A DNA stretch of 64,000 bases, taken from NCBI GenBank assembly GCA_902578845.1, contig CACHEM010000003.1, positions 1 through 64,000 of the forward strand, written 5' to 3'. Shown one piece after another: positions 1-11,489 of the stretch (position 1 is the first letter of the stretch; every line of letters starts with the position of its first letter). The notes below the pieces were generated by a model, which was not told the origin of the DNA, searched no databases, and saw nothing but the letters and a program-made list of their open reading frames with translations. The position numbers and the translations under genes are program-made. This stretch comes from an uncultured Prochlorococcus sp. (GTDB lineage Bacteria > Cyanobacteriota > Cyanobacteriia > PCC-6307 > Cyanobiaceae).

Positions 1-121
1 TCGAAAAGAAGCTGTCGAACTGGCAATTAAGAAAGCTTTAGATTCTCTCCCAAATCGACTTGATAAAACAACACAAGAAAATTTGGTAACTCAATCAATT
101 AAAAATATTGAGGTGAACTAA
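1..121 (+). CDS. atpF: ATP synthase subunit b (C-terminal end)
   Basis: Only the last 39 codons are present, read from base 2 and ending ...SIKNIEVN; the start lies outside the window. The sequence is charged and helical, as in the tail of the b stalk subunit that docks on delta. Its TAA overlaps the ATG of atpH by one base, which indicates translational coupling. The call rests mainly on position directly ahead of atpH-atpA-atpG. Subunit b versus the cyanobacterial b' paralogue cannot be settled from the tail alone, but b is the usual neighbour of delta. Confidence 0.85.
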   Translation, partial: RKEAVELAIKKALDSLPNRLDKTTQENLVTQSIKNIEVN

Positions 122-663
122 TGCCACTTTTAAATTCAGTTACTACACCATACGCAGAGGCATTACTTCAAGTTGTGAATGAAAATTCGCAAACTGAAGA
201 GATGGTTTCTGAGGTTAAACAACTCTTGGAATTAATAAATGATTCCCCTGAATTGGAGAAAGCACTATCCTCTCCCATTTTAGAGACAGATGCTAAGAAG
301 AAAATCATTGTTGAAATATTTTCAAATAAGGTTAATTCTTCTTTACTGAATTTCTTAAAATTATTGGCCGATAGGCAAAGAATTGGAATCCTTACTTCAA
401 TTCTTGATAGGTTTTTAGAGATTTACCGAGAAAATAGTAATATTGCATTGGCAACTGTTACTTCTGCAGTCGAGCTTACTGATGAACAGAAAGGTTTAAT
501 TACCAAAAAGATCATCAATATTGCTGGAACAGAAAAATTAGAACTTGTAACTAAAATCGACCCATCTCTTATTGGTGGTTTCGTCGCCAGTGTAGGATCA
601 AAAGTAATTGATGCTTCTCTGGCTTCACAAATAAGAAAACTTGGCTTATCTCTTTCCAAGTAA
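121..663 (+). CDS. atpH: ATP synthase subunit delta
   Basis: A 180-residue protein of the normal length for the F1 delta (OSCP-type) subunit, which joins the peripheral stalk to the alpha3beta3 head on the cytoplasmic side of the thylakoid membrane. It starts MPLLNSVTTPYAEALLQVV, the usual N-terminal helical bundle opening. The C-terminal third contains IDPSLIGGFVASVGSKVIDASL, a segment well conserved in the family. It is coupled to atpF by a one-base overlap and followed 30 bp later by atpA. Part of the cyanobacterial atp1 operon. Confidence 0.96.
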   Translation: MPLLNSVTTPYAEALLQVVNENSQTEEMVSEVKQLLELINDSPELEKALSSPILETDAKKKIIVEIFSNKVNSSLLNFLKLLADRQRIGILTSILDRFLEIYRENSNIALATVTSAVELTDEQKGLITKKIINIAGTEKLELVTKIDPSLIGGFVASVGSKVIDASLASQIRKLGLSLSK

Positions 664-681
664 CTTTTAAATCAACCTTAA

Positions 682-2211
<1,530 letters not shown>

Positions 2212-2229
2212 ATTTATTTAGGAGATACC

Positions 2230-3180
2230 ATGGCAAATCTTAAAGAGATTAGAGATCGAATCGTTTCCGTTAAAAATACAAGAAAAATAACGGAGGCTAT
2301 GAGACTTGTTGCAGCTGCAAAAGTTAGGAGAGCTCAAGATCAAGTTCTTAAAAGTAGACCTTTTGCAGACAAACTTGCACGAGTCTTAGAAAATATTCAA
2401 TCTAGAGTACAATTTGAGGCTGTCGACTCTCCTCTATTATCCAAGAGAGAAGTAAAGAGTATCACCTTGGTTTGTATAACTGCGGATAGAGGGTTATGCG
2501 GTGGTTACAACACAAATATTATAAAAAAGGTAGAAATAAGATACGCAGAATTAGTTAAACAAGGTTATCAGCCAAATTTAATTTTGGTAGGTAAGAAAGC
2601 TATTGGATATTTTCAAAATAGAAAGGATAGATATGTAATTAAAAGTACTTTCAAAGAACTAGAACAGGTACCCACAGTCAAGGACTCCGAAGGAGTTACA
2701 AATGAGATTTTAGCTGAATTTCTTTCAGAAAATTCTGATAGGGTGGAAATTATTTACACGAAATTCATTACTCTAGTTAGCTGCGCGCCTGTCGTTCAAA
2801 CACTATTGCCACTTGACCCTCAAGGAATTGCTGAGGAAAACGATGAAATTTTTAGGTTGACTACAAAAGATAGTAAGTTACTTGTTGAAAAATCAAATAT
2901 TGAAAAAAGTGATTCAGAGAAATTACCATCAGATATTGTTTTTGAACAAAGTCCTGATCAACTATTAGATTCGTTATTACCATTATATTTACAGAATCAG
3001 GTACTAAGAGCTCTTCAAGAGTCGGCAGCTTCAGAACTCGCTTGCAGGATGACCGCGATGAATAATGCGAGTGATAATGCTAAAGAATTAGCAAGTACTT
3101 TGAACCTAACCTATAACAAAGCCAGACAAGCAGCTATTACTCAAGAAATATTAGAAGTTGTTGGAGGTTCAGCAGTTTAG
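2230..3180 (+). CDS. atpG: ATP synthase subunit gamma
   Basis: 316 residues. The N-terminus [27 protein letters not shown] and the C-terminus with [19 protein letters not shown] are the two coiled-coil arms of the rotating shaft of F1. Cyanobacterial gammas are longer than the E. coli protein because of a central insertion; here a charged, low-complexity insertion lies around residues 200-235 ([21 protein letters not shown]). I see no regulatory cysteine pair in that insertion, so thiol control of the chloroplast kind is not expected. A purine-rich ribosome site (TAGGAG) precedes the ATG. Confidence 0.97.
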   Translation: MANLKEIRDRIVSVKNTRKITEAMRLVAAAKVRRAQDQVLKSRPFADKLARVLENIQSRVQFEAVDSPLLSKREVKSITLVCITADRGLCGGYNTNIIKKVEIRYAELVKQGYQPNLILVGKKAIGYFQNRKDRYVIKSTFKELEQVPTVKDSEGVTNEILAEFLSENSDRVEIIYTKFITLVSCAPVVQTLLPLDPQGIAEENDEIFRLTTKDSKLLVEKSNIEKSDSEKLPSDIVFEQSPDQLLDSLLPLYLQNQVLRALQESAASELACRMTAMNNASDNAKELASTLNLTYNKARQAAITQEILEVVGGSAV

Positions 3181-3196
3181 TAATTAGATTTAGGAT

Positions 3197-3523
3197 ATGC
3201 CTGAATACAATATCAAAGTTCAATTTGAGCAAAAGACTTTTAGTTTTTTATGTTCTGATGATCAAGATATTATTTCAGCGGCAAAAATGAATGGAATAGA
3301 TTTACCAAGTAGTTGTTGTTCAGGAGTTTGTACAGATTGTGCATCCATGATATTGGAAGGATCTGTAGATCAAGAAGATGCAATGGGATTAAATGATGAT
3401 TTAAGGGAAAAGGGCTTTGCACTCCTATGTGTGGCATATCCTAAGTCAGATTTGAATATTGTTATTGGTAAAGAAGTCGAAGATGATTTATATAATGATC
3501 AATTTGGTAAATATCAAAAATGA
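3197..3523 (+). CDS. 2Fe-2S plant-type ferredoxin-like protein
   Basis: 108 residues with cluster ligands C40, C45, C48 and C78 (Cx4Cx2Cx29C), as in plant-type [2Fe-2S] ferredoxins; an extra Cys sits at 41. The motif PSSCCSGVCTDCA differs from photosynthetic PetF (CRAGACSTC), so this is probably one of the minor ferredoxins with an uncertain partner. It follows atpG by 16 bp and overlaps the next gene by 4 bp (ATGA), so it may be co-transcribed with the atp genes. The redox partner cannot be inferred from the sequence. Confidence 0.85.
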   Translation: MPEYNIKVQFEQKTFSFLCSDDQDIISAAKMNGIDLPSSCCSGVCTDCASMILEGSVDQEDAMGLNDDLREKGFALLCVAYPKSDLNIVIGKEVEDDLYNDQFGKYQK

Positions 3524-3711
3524 AATTAAGTTCAGTTGATTATTATTTGGATTGGCCAGTTTCAATAAAATTGAAAAATCTAAGGGAATTTATCATTGCA
3601 AATTTAGAAAAAAAAGGTGATTTAATTCGATGGTCAATTGTTGATATTCAAAATTCTATTGACTCTTTTGGAACAAAAAAACTTAAAATTAAAGCTGTCA
3701 TAGCTAATTAA
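3520..3711 (+). CDS. Conserved small cyanobacterial protein
   Basis: A 63-residue protein starting MKLSSVDYYLDWPVSIKLKN; basic, no membrane segment and no metal motif. The ATG overlaps the TGA of the ferredoxin-like gene by 4 bp, a strong sign of translational coupling and hence of a shared role. The shape (N-terminal beta-hairpin, a helix, then a C-terminal strand KKLKIKAVIAN) suggests a small alpha/beta fold. I do not recognise a characterised family; function unknown. Confidence 0.7.
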   Translation: MKLSSVDYYLDWPVSIKLKNLREFIIANLEKKGDLIRWSIVDIQNSIDSFGTKKLKIKAVIAN

Positions 3712-3737
3712 AAATATAAATTGAAATATTTTTAATA

Positions 3738-4796
3738 ATGGAAAATTCACCAACAATATTCATAGTTCCAACTGGTATTGGTTGTGAAGTAGGAGGTTTT
3801 GCAGGGGATGCGCTTCCTACCGCTAAATTATTAGCATCGGCAAGTGGATGTTTAATTACTCATCCAAATGTTATGAATGGCGGTACTCTCTCTGAAAAAG
3901 ATAAAAATATTTTATATGTTGAGGGTTATAGTTTAGACCGACTTGCTAAAGGAGAAATCGCTTTAAAAAGTGTAAAGCAACAGAAAATTGGGATAATTTT
4001 TGATTTAGCCATTGAAAAAGAAATATTGGTGAGACATTTACAAGTTGCTGATGCATGTGTTTCTACTTTAGGGATTAATGTTCATTCTTATGTGATTACA
4101 AAAAAGCCATTAAACATAGTTATTGATTCTGATTCTTCAAAAATCAGTGGTGGCATAATTGAAAATCCTGATACTCTAATTGATGCAGGAAAATGTTTAA
4201 TTGAAAAAGGCGTTACATCAATAGCAATTGTTGCAAAATTTCCAGATGATTCAGATTCTTTAGAAACAAATATCTATCGAGAGGGGAAAGGAATTGATCC
4301 TATTGCTGGAGTCGAAGCAGTTATAAGTCATTTAATAAGCAAATTTTTAAAAGTTCCCTGTGCTCACGCACCTGCTTTAAATCCAATTGAATTGAATGAA
4401 AATTTAGATCCTCGTGCAGCCGCAGAAGAAATAGGATTCACCTTTTTACCATCAGTACTGATTGGATTAAGTAATGCACCTGACATTGTTGAATTACCTG
4501 CTAAAAATGAATCAATATCACTACACCCTGATCAGATTGAATCTATTGTCGTTCCTAATGGTGCATTAGGAGGTGAAGCAGTACTAGCAGGGATTGAAAA
4601 AGGTTTAAATATTATCTCTGTAAAAAATCAAAATACATTAAAAGTTACAAATGAGTTTTATGATTATCCCAATCTTTTTGAAGTAAATAATTATTTAGAA
4701 GCTGCAGGCGTAATTCTTGCTATCAAAAAAGGTATAAATCTTGATTCAGTCAAACGGCCTTTAAAAAAAATCCAACAGTGTTCTTATAGTAATTAA
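3738..4796 (+). CDS. DUF3326 family protein
   Basis: 352 residues. The opening IFIVPTGIGCEVGGFAGDALPTAKLLASA and the later HPNVMNGG segment are characteristic of the DUF3326 family shared by cyanobacteria and plant plastids. No biochemical role is established that I know of. No signal peptide or transmembrane helix, so it is probably cytoplasmic. The gene converges with nadE and the two overlap by 4 bp at their stop codons, leaving no room for a terminator. The ATG lies 26 bp after the preceding small gene. Confidence 0.85.
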   Translation: MENSPTIFIVPTGIGCEVGGFAGDALPTAKLLASASGCLITHPNVMNGGTLSEKDKNILYVEGYSLDRLAKGEIALKSVKQQKIGIIFDLAIEKEILVRHLQVADACVSTLGINVHSYVITKKPLNIVIDSDSSKISGGIIENPDTLIDAGKCLIEKGVTSIAIVAKFPDDSDSLETNIYREGKGIDPIAGVEAVISHLISKFLKVPCAHAPALNPIELNENLDPRAAAEEIGFTFLPSVLIGLSNAPDIVELPAKNESISLHPDQIESIVVPNGALGGEAVLAGIEKGLNIISVKNQNTLKVTNEFYDYPNLFEVNNYLEAAGVILAIKKGINLDSVKRPLKKIQQCSYSN

Positions 4797-6490
4797 TAAG
4801 ATATTGCTATGGGAACTCTCCAGTCACTTCCCAATGATTGACTGCTTAGTTTTAGTATTGGAGGAGCCTGTTTTCTTTTAAATTCCGCTTTTTTTATGAG
4901 TGAAATAATTTTTAAAATTAAGTCTTTTTTATAACCATCTTCTTCTAATTGTTGTAAATCTTTTTTCTCCTCAATAATTCCTTTAAGAATATTATCTAAA
5001 ATAGAATAAGGTGGTAGAGAATCAGTATCTAATTGATCAGGACCTAATTCGGCACTTGGAGCTTTCGTACGTATATTTTCACCAATTATATCTTCATTAG
5101 TATCTAACATATATGATTTTCTATGATTAATTGAATCTTTACTATCAAGCCAATTGCATAATTTAAAAACATTAGTTTTATATAAATCCCCAATTACCGA
5201 TAATCCTCCATTCATATCACCATAAAGTGTGCAATATCCCACAGCTAGTTCTGATTTATTTCCTGTTGAAAGTAATAAATGCTTCTCTTGATTTGCTAAA
5301 GCCATCAGAAGCGTACCTCTGATTCTTGATTGAATATTTTGATTTGTTATTTCAGCCATCTTGAAAGATACGGTATTTATAAAAGATTCTTCAAAAGAGC
5401 TCATCAAATTTTCAATCGGGATGATATTGAAATTTATTTTTAATCTTCTCGCTAAAGCTTTCGCATCACTCTTTGAATGAGATGAGTTCCACTTAGAGGG
5501 CATTGAGACGCAATAAATATTATTACTGCCAAGAGCAGCTGTCGCAATTGCTGAAACTAGTGCTGAATCAATGCCACCACTTAGTCCAATTAAAGCTGTT
5601 TTAAAGCCGCATTTTTGAGCATAATCCCTAACACCAAGGACTAGTGCATCAAAAATTGATGACATCTCAGAATGTTCAAATTTATTTTTTTGAGGCTTTG
5701 TTTGCTCAATGTCCCAGCTGGAGAGGTCTTCTGAAAAGGATTTTAATTGCTTAATTTTAGATCCATTCTTATCAAGAATAAAACTATTTCCATCAAAAAT
5801 TAAATTATCATTTGCTCCAATCTGATTTACATATATCAGTGGTACTTGAAGATATTGAGCAGCAAAACTCGAAACTTTGGATCTTAGCTCTAACTTTTTG
5901 AAGGTATATGGGGAGGCTGATAAGTTCACTAAGATATCAACTTTTTTTTTCTTTAAATCAAAAATAGGATTCTTTTTATGTATACCTCTACCTTCTATAT
6001 TTTTGTTGACCCATAAATCCTCACATATAGTAAAGCCAAGTCGCCAGATTTTATTGTTAATTTCTTTTGTTAATACGGAAACTTTTTCTCCTGATCTAAA
6101 GTATCTTTTCTCATCAAATACTTCATAGGTGGGAAGAATAATTTTTCGAGCAATTATTTTCCACTCACCGCGCTCAAGCAATGCAATAGAATTATAAAGA
6201 TTTGGGAAAAAAGAATCATTTATTATCTCAGCTATCCCCACTGTGATACTCAAGCTTCTACATTTTTTATTAATATCTAGGGCTAATTGGTCAAGAATTT
6301 GATACTGATTTTTGATTAAATTTTTTTTTAGAAGTAGGTCGTTTGCTGGATATCCCCATAGTGATAATTCTGGTGTAAGAATTAAATCAGCAGAAGCTGA
6401 GCTAGCTTTCGAAGCAGTACAAAGTATTTTTTTTGCATTACCCTCTAAATCACCAACAACTGGATTAATTTGAGCAAGTAAAAACTTCAT
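4793..6490 (-). CDS. nadE: Glutamine-dependent NAD+ synthetase
   Basis: 565 residues with two domains. Residues about 1-255 are a nitrilase-type glutaminase with the E-K-C triad visible (TPELSLWGYP, RKIILPTYEVFDE, FTICEDLW). Residues about 280-565 are the synthetase domain with the ATP-pyrophosphatase loop GLSGGIDSAL. The enzyme amidates nicotinic acid adenine dinucleotide to NAD+ using glutamine nitrogen. Its ATG overlaps the end of nadD by 4 bp, so the last two steps of NAD synthesis are encoded together and probably made in step. Confidence 0.95.
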   Translation of the reverse strand: MKFLLAQINPVVGDLEGNAKKILCTASKASSASADLILTPELSLWGYPANDLLLKKNLIKNQYQILDQLALDINKKCRSLSITVGIAEIINDSFFPNLYNSIALLERGEWKIIARKIILPTYEVFDEKRYFRSGEKVSVLTKEINNKIWRLGFTICEDLWVNKNIEGRGIHKKNPIFDLKKKKVDILVNLSASPYTFKKLELRSKVSSFAAQYLQVPLIYVNQIGANDNLIFDGNSFILDKNGSKIKQLKSFSEDLSSWDIEQTKPQKNKFEHSEMSSIFDALVLGVRDYAQKCGFKTALIGLSGGIDSALVSAIATAALGSNNIYCVSMPSKWNSSHSKSDAKALARRLKINFNIIPIENLMSSFEESFINTVSFKMAEITNQNIQSRIRGTLLMALANQEKHLLLSTGNKSELAVGYCTLYGDMNGGLSVIGDLYKTNVFKLCNWLDSKDSINHRKSYMLDTNEDIIGENIRTKAPSAELGPDQLDTDSLPPYSILDNILKGIIEEKKDLQQLEEDGYKKDLILKIISLIKKAEFKRKQAPPILKLSSQSLGSDWRVPIAISY

Positions 6491-7065
6491 TCAACTAATT
6501 TAGTGGATTTATATAAATTATTCTTTTTAACAATATCTATTAATGAAGTTGGTAAATTAGAATAATTAAAATTTGACCTGAGCTTAGAACTTGAAATGTT
6601 TGGGATTTTTATGGTTGAAATCTTAAATTTCACTTTATAAGTTTCTAACATTTTAAGAGTATTTGATTCAACAGGATATCCCTTTCTTAAAATTACTAGA
6701 AAACTGACCTCATCGATAATTTTATCAAAATTTTTCCAGTAGAAAATATCTTTAATTAAATCGCTCCCAATAACAAAATCTAGATTAGTTAATTCGTAAA
6801 TTCTTTTACATTTTTTAATTGATTCTATTGCCCATTGGCTACTTAAATATTGATTAAATAAAATTTTAGGATTATCTAAATCTTCAATAAGAGTTTTTAA
6901 TAAATAGCTACGAACTGAGATATCCTCTTTGTGATTTTTGTTGGGGTTGTTACTAACATAACCAATTGTAAAAGCATATATTTTGGATAATTCTTCAAGA
7001 ATTTTTTTATGTCCAATGGTAGGTGGATCTGCACTGGTACCAAATAATGCAATGCTTTTTCCCAT
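6487..7065 (-). CDS. nadD: Nicotinate-nucleotide adenylyltransferase
   Basis: 192 residues, normal for NadD. The N-terminus MGKSIALFGTSADPPTIGHKKIL contains the nucleotidyltransferase (T/H)xGH motif, and near the C-terminus ISSSKLRS matches the ISxxxxR motif. It adenylates nicotinate mononucleotide to give the dinucleotide used by NadE, encoded immediately downstream with a 4-bp overlap. The GTPase gene ends 7 bp upstream. Cytoplasmic. Confidence 0.93.
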   Translation of the reverse strand: MGKSIALFGTSADPPTIGHKKILEELSKIYAFTIGYVSNNPNKNHKEDISVRSYLLKTLIEDLDNPKILFNQYLSSQWAIESIKKCKRIYELTNLDFVIGSDLIKDIFYWKNFDKIIDEVSFLVILRKGYPVESNTLKMLETYKVKFKISTIKIPNISSSKLRSNFNYSNLPTSLIDIVKKNNLYKSTKLVE

Positions 7066-7072
7066 TTAAGTT

Positions 7073-8314
7073 TTAAGGCAGAATGCTAACAAAATTATTA
7101 TTTAAATTTCTATTTGAAAAATAAATATTTATATGGTTAAAAATATCTGGGTCATTAAAATTAGCATTTTGGATCATAATAGCAGGCTCTATAAAAGAAG
7201 CTTTGCTTCTTATAAATATCTCTTTTGCTGCCAATTTCCCTAGAATTTTTGTAGAGTGCACTGCGATTGCTGCTTGAAAAATTGCTATGGGTCCATAGGG
7301 TAATAATGAAAGCCCGTTAGTAAAAGGTGCTGTTATAAGAATTAATTTCTTAATAAAGTTGAAAGAGGTATTGACCCCGACTTGAGTGACTCCTAAAGAT
7401 AAATTACTAATGGATATATTTTTAAATATTTTTCTTGTAGATTCACCTTTCAACTTTAAGCCGTAAATCTTACTTAATTCGTTAATCAATGCGGTATCTA
7501 GTGCGAAACTACCAGCAACATCAAAAAGGACAAAAGGATTAAGAGCCACTGCGGATGCCTTTATAGTAGAAAATTTACCAATAGTTGATTGAGCTAATTT
7601 CTGCCTTCTTTTCAATCTTTGTTCTTTTAATCGCATAAACAATTTGTCAGCTAATTGAATAGAATTAAGTATTAACAGTATTTCACCATATTGATTGATT
7701 AATTTTGCTATGTAATTTTTAAGATTGTTTTCATGATTAATAATTATTGGAATATTTAAATCTTTTGGAAGCTTAAACTTTATATTTTCAATTATTTCTT
7801 TTAATTCATTTTTATTAAATAGATCTATTTTGTTTAAAATTAAAATAATTTTTTTTCCATCTTTTATAAATGAGCTGAGTTCATTTAACTCATTTCTATT
7901 TAAATCTCCGGAAACTATAAAAAGAATAAGATCTGAATGATTTATGTATGAGTAAACTTTATCTGGGAATTTAATATTGCAGAAATCAAATCCCGGAGAA
8001 TCGATCAACTCTAAACTATTAAGTGTTTGATCTTTAAGAGTGCAAGTTTCCGATTGTATTTCTTTTGTGGTCCCATTAATAATATCTGTCTTGAATATGT
8101 CTTTTTTTAATAAAGAATTTAAAACAGAGGATTTTCCTACACCTGATTTACCATATGCGCCAATTCTTATTTTTTTTTCTTTGAGTCTTAAAAGTTGTTG
8201 ATTAAAAGAAATTATTTCTCTATTAAAAAAACTTTTTTCATAATTGGTAAGGTCAATAGTCTCCCACCATTTTTTTAAAACTAAATAATTTTCTTTGATT
8301 TTAAATTGTTTCAT
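7073..8314 (-). CDS. Era-like GTPase with C-terminal hydrophobic domain
   Basis: 413 residues. A GTPase domain at about residues 45-200 has the P-loop GAYGKSGVGKSSVLNSLL, a DSPGFDF switch (DxPG) and the base-recognition motif NKID (LILNKIDLF). The C-terminal half (about 250-380) is hydrophobic, with segments such as ASAVALNPFVLFDVAGSFALDTALI, resembling DUF697-type membrane-associated GTPases of cyanobacteria. The start overlaps the stop of the upstream CBS gene by 4 bp. The target is unknown; association with the membrane is inferred. Confidence 0.88.
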   Translation of the reverse strand: MKQFKIKENYLVLKKWWETIDLTNYEKSFFNREIISFNQQLLRLKEKKIRIGAYGKSGVGKSSVLNSLLKKDIFKTDIINGTTKEIQSETCTLKDQTLNSLELIDSPGFDFCNIKFPDKVYSYINHSDLILFIVSGDLNRNELNELSSFIKDGKKIILILNKIDLFNKNELKEIIENIKFKLPKDLNIPIIINHENNLKNYIAKLINQYGEILLILNSIQLADKLFMRLKEQRLKRRQKLAQSTIGKFSTIKASAVALNPFVLFDVAGSFALDTALINELSKIYGLKLKGESTRKIFKNISISNLSLGVTQVGVNTSFNFIKKLILITAPFTNGLSLLPYGPIAIFQAAIAVHSTKILGKLAAKEIFIRSKASFIEPAIMIQNANFNDPDIFNHINIYFSNRNLNNNFVSILP

Positions 8315-9294
8315 GATTTATTCTTCCACCAACCGGCTAATACGGATAACACAGCCTCTGCACCAATAATTCCCACAAATCCCCCGAATTCATCTACTAC
8401 TACTTTCACTCCTTTATGATCCTTGTCAAATTTAGTTAATAATTGATCTGCTTTAATCATTTCGGGAATGTAGTCCACAGGTTCGCAGATTTCTGATAAT
8501 AATTTTTTATTTTCCCCATTAATTAACTCTGCCAACATTTTTTCACGCTTTACTACACCTTGTATTTTGTCAACTTTATCTCCCAAAATAACCCACCATT
8601 GAGAGTTGTCAGACATTATAAGTTTTGAAATTTCATCAAGATTAGAAGATCCATCAAGACAAGGTGCTGATACCCTGGGAATCATTAAGTCTTTAGCTTT
8701 TAAGTCATTTAATTGAAAAACCTTAAATATCATTGCTGCCTCATCAGCTTCTATTAAACCTTTTTGACTCCCAATTTTTGCCATTTGTCTAATTTCCTCT
8801 TCATCAGTTGAAATTTCATTTTCTGCGGTAATAACTGGAAATATTTGTTCAATTAATATTAAGAATGGCCTCATCAAGATATTTAATATTCTCAAGATAG
8901 GAACGGATAATAAAGCTATTTGAACCGAAAATCTTGTACCAAGAGCTTTAGGAAGAACTTCTCCTACTAAAACAACTAATATATAAAAAACAATTGAAAA
9001 TAAGGTTAAACCATAATTACTATTAATTACTAATGCTCCATATACACCTAAAATAAGACTTCCAATGATGTTAAATCCATTATTTGTAATAGTAATTACA
9101 GTTAGTGTCCTTCCAAGGTGTTTTCTGAGTTTAAGTAGTTGATTTGCAGTACTTTTTGGCTTTTGTTTAGAGGCTATTTCTAAAATCCTAATTGCATTCA
9201 CTGCTAAAAAAGCCGCCTCTACTCCCGAACAACATGCTGACCCAATTAAAATAATAATTATGAGAAAAATTAATCCGTAAACACTTGGTTCCAT
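8311..9294 (-). CDS. CNNM/DUF21 transmembrane protein with CBS domains
   Basis: 327 residues. The N-terminal part (about 1-150) has four hydrophobic segments and matches the DUF21/CNNM domain of the HlyC/CorC family. It is followed by two CBS-like repeats (LMIPRVSAPCLDGSS..., PVDYIPEMIKADQLL...). Members are linked to Mg2+/Co2+ homeostasis, with the CBS pair sensing nucleotides. The usual C-terminal CorC/HlyC domain is absent, so this is a short version. It is divergent from pepP, and the gap between them must contain both promoters. Confidence 0.88.
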   Translation of the reverse strand: MEPSVYGLIFLIIIILIGSACCSGVEAAFLAVNAIRILEIASKQKPKSTANQLLKLRKHLGRTLTVITITNNGFNIIGSLILGVYGALVINSNYGLTLFSIVFYILVVLVGEVLPKALGTRFSVQIALLSVPILRILNILMRPFLILIEQIFPVITAENEISTDEEEIRQMAKIGSQKGLIEADEAAMIFKVFQLNDLKAKDLMIPRVSAPCLDGSSNLDEISKLIMSDNSQWWVILGDKVDKIQGVVKREKMLAELINGENKKLLSEICEPVDYIPEMIKADQLLTKFDKDHKGVKVVVDEFGGFVGIIGAEAVLSVLAGWWKNKS

Positions 9295-9365
9295 TAAAAT
9301 AGATTAGTTTTAAATCTGTATAGTTCATTCTTCCATTTTTTTTTAAACACGCCAATAGACAATTT

Positions 9366-10691
9366 ATGTTTAAACCCGACAATCAAGTTTTTGAAGAAAG
9401 AAGAGAAATTTTCCTAAAGAAATTAGGTGGAAAAGCTGCTATTATCCCGGGGGCTAATCTTGTAAAGCATCATGCTGATTGTGAATACCCTTTTAGGCAA
9501 GATAGTAATTTTTGGTATTTAACCGGGTTTGATGAGCCAGATGCAATCGCTCTTTTTTTATCGCATAAGCCAAAGGGAGAGAGATTTATCATGTTTGTTG
9601 CTCCGAAAGATGTGATAAGCGAAGTTTGGCATGGCTTTAGATGGGGTTTAGAAGGCGCTGAAAAAGAGTTTAATGCTGATAAGGCTCACTCAATAAATGA
9701 ATTAAGAGATTTACTCCCAGCTTACATAAATGGTTCTGATGAACTTGTTTTTTCTATTGGTAAGCATCCACTAATTGAGAAAATAGTACTTGAGATATTT
9801 TCAAAACAACTTGATAGTCGCTCAAGATTAGGGATCGGTGTGAATTCTATAAAATCTCCAGAAATTTATTTAAATGAGATGAGATTAATTAAAAGTGAAT
9901 TTGAAATTAAGAGAATGAGAGAGGCTATACAGATTTCAGCCGAAGCTCATGAACTAGTTAGAGAATCTATCTCATCAAAGAAAAATGAAAGACAAATTCA
10001 GGGTCTTCTCGAGGGATTCTTTTTAGAAAAAGGGGCAAGAGGACCAGCTTATAACTCTATTGTTGCGTCAGGAGATAATGCATGTATTTTGCATTACACT
10101 TCAAATAACTCACCCTTGAAGAAGGAAGATTTATTGTTAGTTGATGCTGGCTGCTCACTAATTGATTATTACAATGGAGACATAACAAGAACTATTCCAA
10201 TAGGTGGTAAATTTTCTAATGAGCAAAAAGTTATCTATGAAATTGTATTGAGTGCCCAGAAAAATGCAATTAAAAGTGCTGTAAAGGGATCGAATTCTAG
10301 TGCTGTTCATAATGTTGCATTAACAATTCTCGTGGAAGGATTAAAAGAAATTGGTTTATTATCTGGCAGTACTAAGGAGATAATTGATAATCAATCTTAT
10401 AAACATCTTTACATGCATAGAACTGGACATTGGCTCGGCTTAGATGTTCATGATGTTGGAGCGTACAGAATGGGGGATTACGAAGTACCATTAGAGAACG
10501 GAATGATTCTTACCGTAGAACCTGGTATCTATATAAGTGATAGAATTCCAGTACCTGAGGGACAACCCTCTATTGACGAGAAATGGAAAGGCATAGGGAT
10601 AAGAATCGAAGATGATGTTCTGGTCACAGATTCAAATCCAGAGGTTTTAAGTATTGCTGCACTTAAAGAAATTTCTGATTTAGAATTTTAA
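9366..10691 (+). CDS. pepP: Xaa-Pro aminopeptidase P
   Basis: 441 residues. An N-terminal domain (to about 175) is followed by the pita-bread metallopeptidase domain. The metal ligands are visible as two Asp in LLVDAGCSLIDYYNGDITRT, His in MHRTGHWLGLDVHDVG, Glu in LTVEPGIYI and Glu in GIRIEDDVLV. It removes an N-terminal residue next to proline using a dinuclear Mn centre in the cytoplasm. It starts 71 bp from the divergent CBS gene and appears to be monocistronic or to read into the following 52-residue gene. Confidence 0.94.
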   Translation: MFKPDNQVFEERREIFLKKLGGKAAIIPGANLVKHHADCEYPFRQDSNFWYLTGFDEPDAIALFLSHKPKGERFIMFVAPKDVISEVWHGFRWGLEGAEKEFNADKAHSINELRDLLPAYINGSDELVFSIGKHPLIEKIVLEIFSKQLDSRSRLGIGVNSIKSPEIYLNEMRLIKSEFEIKRMREAIQISAEAHELVRESISSKKNERQIQGLLEGFFLEKGARGPAYNSIVASGDNACILHYTSNNSPLKKEDLLLVDAGCSLIDYYNGDITRTIPIGGKFSNEQKVIYEIVLSAQKNAIKSAVKGSNSSAVHNVALTILVEGLKEIGLLSGSTKEIIDNQSYKHLYMHRTGHWLGLDVHDVGAYRMGDYEVPLENGMILTVEPGIYISDRIPVPEGQPSIDEKWKGIGIRIEDDVLVTDSNPEVLSIAALKEISDLEF

Positions 10692-10744
10692 AATTTGACT
10701 TATTTAATTAATAGATTTATTTTTATTAAGTTTAAAGCCAAAAA

Positions 10745-10903
10745 ATGAACAAGTCCGATTCATACGATTCGAAACTCTCTCAAGCAAGAGGCTTAGCTAG
10801 TCAGCTTGGTATGTTCGCAGAAGAAAACGATATCCCTAAAGATCTTTGGGATTCATTGGAAGCTACTATTTATGACTTTTATGAAGTATCTCCTGATAGA
10901 TAA
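10745..10903 (+). CDS. Conserved 52-residue cyanobacterial protein
   Basis: A short reading frame starting MNKSDSYDSKLSQARGLASQLGMF and ending DFYEVSPDR. It is acidic and helical with no membrane segment. It lies 53 bp after pepP and 106 bp before PSRP-3 with no room for another gene, and its codon use is like its neighbours. I recognise it only as a conserved small protein of marine picocyanobacteria; function unknown. Confidence 0.6.
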   Translation: MNKSDSYDSKLSQARGLASQLGMFAEENDIPKDLWDSLEATIYDFYEVSPDR

Positions 10904-11009
10904 AAATACTGTTATGAAGGTATCAATAACTAAAATCAAGAAATTTTGAATAAATCAATCAAAATGTGACCATAAACTGATAAATTATTTATTAAATATA
11001 AATAAATGA

Positions 11010-11486
11010 ATGACTTCATCAGATAAGTTAAATCAAAATTCAACAGAAAAAAAGGAAAAAAAAAGTGATGCACCAAACTCTAAAAATTCTTCTCCTAATT
11101 TAGGAATGATGGGTGCAACAGCTGTATTGGAAGCTGCAACGATTGATGAAGATGGAGTTCCCACTGGTTATACCCCTAAACCTGATGAAGGAAGGTTCAT
11201 AATTAAAGTATTGTGGTTACCTGATAATGTGGCTTTAGCAGTGGATCAAATTGTAGGTGGAGGCCCAAGCCCTCTTACTGCCTATTATTTTTGGCCAAGA
11301 GATGATGCTTGGGAAAAACTAAAAAGTGAACTTGAGAATAAAGGTTGGATTACAGATAACGAGAGAGTAGAGATATTGAATAAAGCTACTGAAGTGATAA
11401 ATTACTGGCAAGAAGAAGGTAAGACAAAAAAACTAGAAGAAGCCAAATTAAAGTTTCCCGAAGTAACTTTTTGTGGAACCGCTTAA
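11010..11486 (+). CDS. 30S ribosomal protein PSRP-3 (Ycf65 family)
   Basis: 158 residues. A disordered, Lys/Ser-rich N-terminus of about 45 residues is followed by the PSRP-3/Ycf65 domain with [22 protein letters not shown] and [17 protein letters not shown]. This domain is a small-subunit ribosomal protein specific to cyanobacteria and plastids. It ends 4 bp before the stop of the convergent atpC, so the two transcripts must overlap or terminate within each other. Confidence 0.9.
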   Translation: MTSSDKLNQNSTEKKEKKSDAPNSKNSSPNLGMMGATAVLEAATIDEDGVPTGYTPKPDEGRFIIKVLWLPDNVALAVDQIVGGGPSPLTAYYFWPRDDAWEKLKSELENKGWITDNERVEILNKATEVINYWQEEGKTKKLEEAKLKFPEVTFCGTA

Positions 11487-11489
11487 AGA